A stretch of DNA of 64,000 nucleotides. Source: Spirochaetales bacterium (GTDB taxonomy: Bacteria > Spirochaetota > Spirochaetia > Treponematales > Treponemataceae). The stretch lies in the NCBI GenBank assembly GCA_029098225.1, contig JAQXNX010000014.1, positions 124,001 to 188,000 on the forward strand. Reading direction: 5' to 3'. Below the pieces are notes generated by a model. The model worked only from the letters and a program-made list of their open reading frames with translations. It made no database searches and had not been told where the DNA came from. A program made the position numbers and the translations under genes. Below are positions 62,014-64,000 of the stretch, piece by piece. Each line of letters begins with the position of its first letter. The stretch's first letter is position 1.

Positions 62014-62877
62014 TTATCCCTGTGTAATTACTGAGCCGGCAGGAACAGATTCTGTAACCCAGGTGTTACCACCAATTGTAGAACCTCTTCCTATAACAGT
62101 TTCGCCGCCTAAAATTGTTGCGTTTGCGTAAATTGTTACATCGTCTTCAATAGTAGGATGTCTTTTTTTATTTTGAAGTGTTTTTTTAACGCTTAATGCT
62201 CCCAGTGTAACTCCCTGATAGATTTTTACATTATTTCCAATAACACAGGTTTCTCCAATAACTACACCAGTTCCGTGATCAATAAAAAAAGATTCGCCTA
62301 TACTTGCACCAGGATGAATATCTATTCCGGTTTTTCCGTGAACATGTTCTGTCATAATTCGAGGGATAATTGGAACTCCGCTTTTATAAAGGAAGTGTGC
62401 AATTCTGTATACAAGAATAGCCTCAAGTCCAGGATAAGAAAGAATTATTTCTTCATTGCTTTTTGCTGCCGGGTCTCCGCCATAGGTTGCAAGTGTATCC
62501 AGCTGAATTTTTCTTCTTATTTCCGGAATTTCTTCTATCAAAGCAACTGCAGTTTGTTCTGCAAGTTTAAAGCAATGCGATTCCTGAATATTTTCTACTT
62601 CGCCTGTTTCCTGCGCTTTTGTGTAAATTAATGCTTTTTGAATTTCGCGGGTAAGATGAGCAATTATGCTGTTTACTCTTTGGCCGGTAATATATCGCAG
62701 GTTTATAGGATCAATATCTTCTGCAACTCGAAAACCAGGAAAAACCAGAGTCTGTAAATCCGACAGAACGTTAACAACATTCTGTCGGTTTGGAAATGCC
62801 TGAGTATCACTGCGGTTTACAAGACCATAACGATCATAGGAATCTAAGATTCCGTCAATTAACATATCAATATTCAT
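62014..62877 (-). CDS. cysE: Serine O-acetyltransferase
   Basis: ATG 62877 is preferred over the track start (287 residues). The N-terminal helical domain is followed by left-handed beta-helix hexapeptide repeats (IDIHPGASIGESFFIDHGTG, VVIGETCVIGNNVKIYQGVT, with catalytic His in DHGTG) and the C-terminal VTIYANATILGGETVIGRGS. It makes O-acetylserine for cysteine synthesis. The chain is of the EpsC type and ends soon after the last coil (SVITQG). TATTAT lies 6 nt before the ATG, so the mRNA may be leaderless. Confidence 0.93.
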   Translation of the reverse strand: MNIDMLIDGILDSYDRYGLVNRSDTQAFPNRQNVVNVLSDLQTLVFPGFRVAEDIDPINLRYITGQRVNSIIAHLTREIQKALIYTKAQETGEVENIQESHCFKLAEQTAVALIEEIPEIRRKIQLDTLATYGGDPAAKSNEEIILSYPGLEAILVYRIAHFLYKSGVPIIPRIMTEHVHGKTGIDIHPGASIGESFFIDHGTGVVIGETCVIGNNVKIYQGVTLGALSVKKTLQNKKRHPTIEDDVTIYANATILGGETVIGRGSTIGGNTWVTESVPAGSVITQG

Positions 62878-62962
62878 AGTTGTATAATAGCATAGTGCAA
62901 TTATAAAGAAAATGATAAAATGCAAAATATTATATTTTTTTTTAAAACTAAAGGATTTTTTA

Positions 62963-62991
62963 TTGACATAATTATTTTATTTAATTATATT
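62963..62991 (+). promoter_or_regulatory. Promoter of the tRNA-Thr–rpmG–tRNA-Trp–secE–nusG cluster
   Basis: TTGACA, 17 bp, TATATT, followed 43 nt later by the tRNA-Thr gene. Confidence 0.7.
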
Positions 62992-63033
62992 CATAGGACG
63001 CACATTTTCTATAGCACAGTGCAGGTGCGAATT

Positions 63034-63107
63034 TGCCCCTTTAGCTCAGTTGGTAGAGCACCACATCGGTAATGTGGAGGTCTGCAGTTCGATTCTGCAA
63101 ATGGGCT
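63034..63107 (+). tRNA. tRNA-Thr (anticodon GGT)
   Basis: A cloverleaf is readable: acceptor GCCCCTT/AATGGGC with a C5:T68 mismatch, TAGCTCAGTTGG D arm, anticodon arm CCACA-TCGGTAA-TGTGG with GGT, and T arm TGCAG-TTCGATT-CTGCA. The CCA end is not encoded. The mismatch in the acceptor is unusual. Confidence 0.93.
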
Positions 63108-63137
63108 TTTGAAAATATATATACAGGAGTTAATATT

Positions 63138-63314
63138 ATGGCTAGCAAGAAAAAGGGTGCCGTAGAAATTATTGCTTTACAGTGTACAGAGTGTAAGAGA
63201 AAAAATTACACAACTTATAAGAATCGTAAGAATATTACTGGAAAGCTCGAAAAGAATAAGTATTGCCCGTTCTGCAAGAAGAGTATTCTTCATAAAGAAA
63301 CAAAGGCAAAATAA
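63138..63314 (+). CDS. rpmG: Ribosomal protein L33
   Basis: ATG 63138 follows CAGGAG; 58 residues (the track reads through the tRNA). The zinc-ribbon Cys pairs CTECKRKN and CPFCKK are retained, so it is the zinc-binding form. It lies between tRNA-Thr and tRNA-Trp as in many bacteria. Confidence 0.95.
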   Translation: MASKKKGAVEIIALQCTECKRKNYTTYKNRKNITGKLEKNKYCPFCKKSILHKETKAK

Positions 63315-63352
63315 TTTTGGTATTTAGCCGGCTTAGGTCGGTTTAGATATAT

Positions 63353-63425
63353 AGGGCAGTAGTTCAGCTGGTAGAGCAGCGGTCTCCAAAACCGCCTGTC
63401 GTGGGTTCAAATCCTGCCTGCCCTG
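63353..63425 (+). tRNA. tRNA-Trp (anticodon CCA)
   Basis: Acceptor AGGGCAG/CTGCCCT, D arm TTCAGCTGGTAGAG, anticodon arm CGGT-CTCCAAA-ACCG with CCA, T arm GTGGG-TTCAAAT-CCTGC, discriminator G. Confidence 0.95.
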
Positions 63426-63454
63426 TTTTTTTTATTTTTTTAAAGGAAAAGGTT

Positions 63455-63637
63455 ATGGCTAAAGTATTTCAATTTTTTAAGGAAAGTGGTGCAGAATTAA
63501 AGAAGGTTGATTGGCCTACAAAAGAAGATGTATTCTCATCTATAAAGGTTGTTATTCTTTCTACTCTTATTGTAGCTGTAATTCTTGGACTGCTTGATTT
63601 AGGCTTCACACAGTTGTTCCGCTTGATAGTAAAATAG
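63455..63637 (+). CDS. secE: Preprotein translocase SecE subunit
   Basis: ATG 63455 after AAAGGAAAAGG; 60 residues. KESGAELKKVDWPTKEDVFS is the amphipathic SecE signature, followed by one membrane helix (VVILSTLIVAVILGLLDLGF). It joins SecY and SecG. Position between tRNA-Trp and nusG is classical. Confidence 0.95.
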   Translation: MAKVFQFFKESGAELKKVDWPTKEDVFSSIKVVILSTLIVAVILGLLDLGFTQLFRLIVK

Positions 63638-63646
63638 GACGGAAAG

Positions 63647-64000
63647 ATGTCTAAAAGTTGGTATATACTTCATACATACACAGGTTACGAAAACAAGATT
63701 GAAAAGACTATCCGCTCATTACTTGAAAAGAGTGAAATAGATCCAAATGTAATTTCTGATGTTAGAGTTCCTGTAGAAGAGCTTGTAGAAATCAAAGATG
63801 GTAAGAAAAGAACTCGTATGAACAAATTCCTTCCGGGATATATAATGCTGGAAATGGATTTGCCTGAGCTTGGCTGGAAAGATACTTGTTCAAAGCTTTA
63901 TCGTATTCAGGGTGTTACAGGTTTTGTAGGAAATGTAGATCGCAATAAGAGACCTTTCCCTATTACTGCAGATGAAGCAAAAAATCTTTTACAGAAGTCT
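63647..64000 (+). CDS. nusG: Transcription factor NusG, 3' end beyond window
   Basis: The gene is not in the ORF track because it runs off the right edge. It starts at ATG 63647 after GGACGGAAAG, 9 bp after secE, with MSKSWYILHTYTGYENKIEK and RMNKFLPGYIMLEMDLPE, the NGN-domain signature. About 118 residues are visible. NusG links RNA polymerase to Rho or the ribosome. Confidence 0.95.
   Translation, partial: MSKSWYILHTYTGYENKIEKTIRSLLEKSEIDPNVISDVRVPVEELVEIKDGKKRTRMNKFLPGYIMLEMDLPELGWKDTCSKLYRIQGVTGFVGNVDRNKRPFPITADEAKNLLQKS

Overview
The window reads as chromosomal DNA of a Treponema-like spirochaete. The base composition is AT-rich and genes are dense. There are many lipoproteins with a Cys lipobox, LysM/helical envelope proteins, a flotillin-like protein, a PilZ-like protein, a methyl-accepting chemotaxis protein, and the rpmG–tRNA-Trp–secE–nusG cluster. 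A GH115 alpha-glucuronidase and glycan-binding proteins fit a gut or rumen plant-fibre lifestyle. This assignment is inference from gene content; no 16S rRNA is present.

Layout. 1–6043: envelope genes (barrel-like protein, large lipoprotein, glycan-binding/ankyrin protein). 6115–12664: tex, a PilZ-like protein, a dicarboxylate-type symporter diverging from a Rossmann-like gene, mgtC and a CBM48 protein. 12733–17266: a methionine block consisting of a SAM-II-like riboswitch, metK, and a complete ECF transporter (S component, double ATPase, T component). 17311–23103: nth, ttcA, a chemoreceptor and aspS with a structured leader. 23296–34114: an accessory stretch with an acyltransferase, an EreA/ChaN-like lipoprotein, TM2 and TPR proteins, two paralogous Ntn-type amide hydrolases, a PstS-like protein and a LytTR/DUF3021 pair. 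34115–35076 is a decayed region with EF-hand and LysM remnants.

35077–49867: groEL, a double-REC regulator, a PHP phosphatase, dksA-like, infA, tyrS with a leader-peptide attenuator, a J-protein, GH115, asnS, flotillin and a YihY–cNMP fusion. 49875–54974: rpoN, hpf, hprK, ptsH, lexA, holA. 54971–59242: a PC4-like protein, two envelope proteins, Nudix, a cytidylate-kinase-like protein and a phosphatidyltransferase. 59582–64000: hsp20 with a sigma-54-type promoter, radA, an orphan sRNA candidate, cysE, tRNA-Thr, rpmG, tRNA-Trp, secE and nusG (cut by the window edge).

The most notable signals are regulatory. (1) A 33-codon ORF with four Tyr codons is followed by mutually exclusive antiterminator and terminator hairpins just before tyrS, the layout of ribosome-mediated attenuation. 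(2) A SAM-II-type aptamer sits on the metK ribosome binding site at the head of the ECF operon. (3) A two-hairpin palindromic repeat occurs three times: after groEL, in frame inside the GH115 gene, and at the asnS 3' end, where a second diverged copy of the asnS C-terminal codons lies beyond it. (4) A palindrome carries the -35 boxes of two divergent genes. (5) At least eleven genes have a -10 box only 6–8 nt before the ATG, implying leaderless mRNAs. (6) hsp20 has a consensus -24/-12 element, and rpoN lies in the same window.
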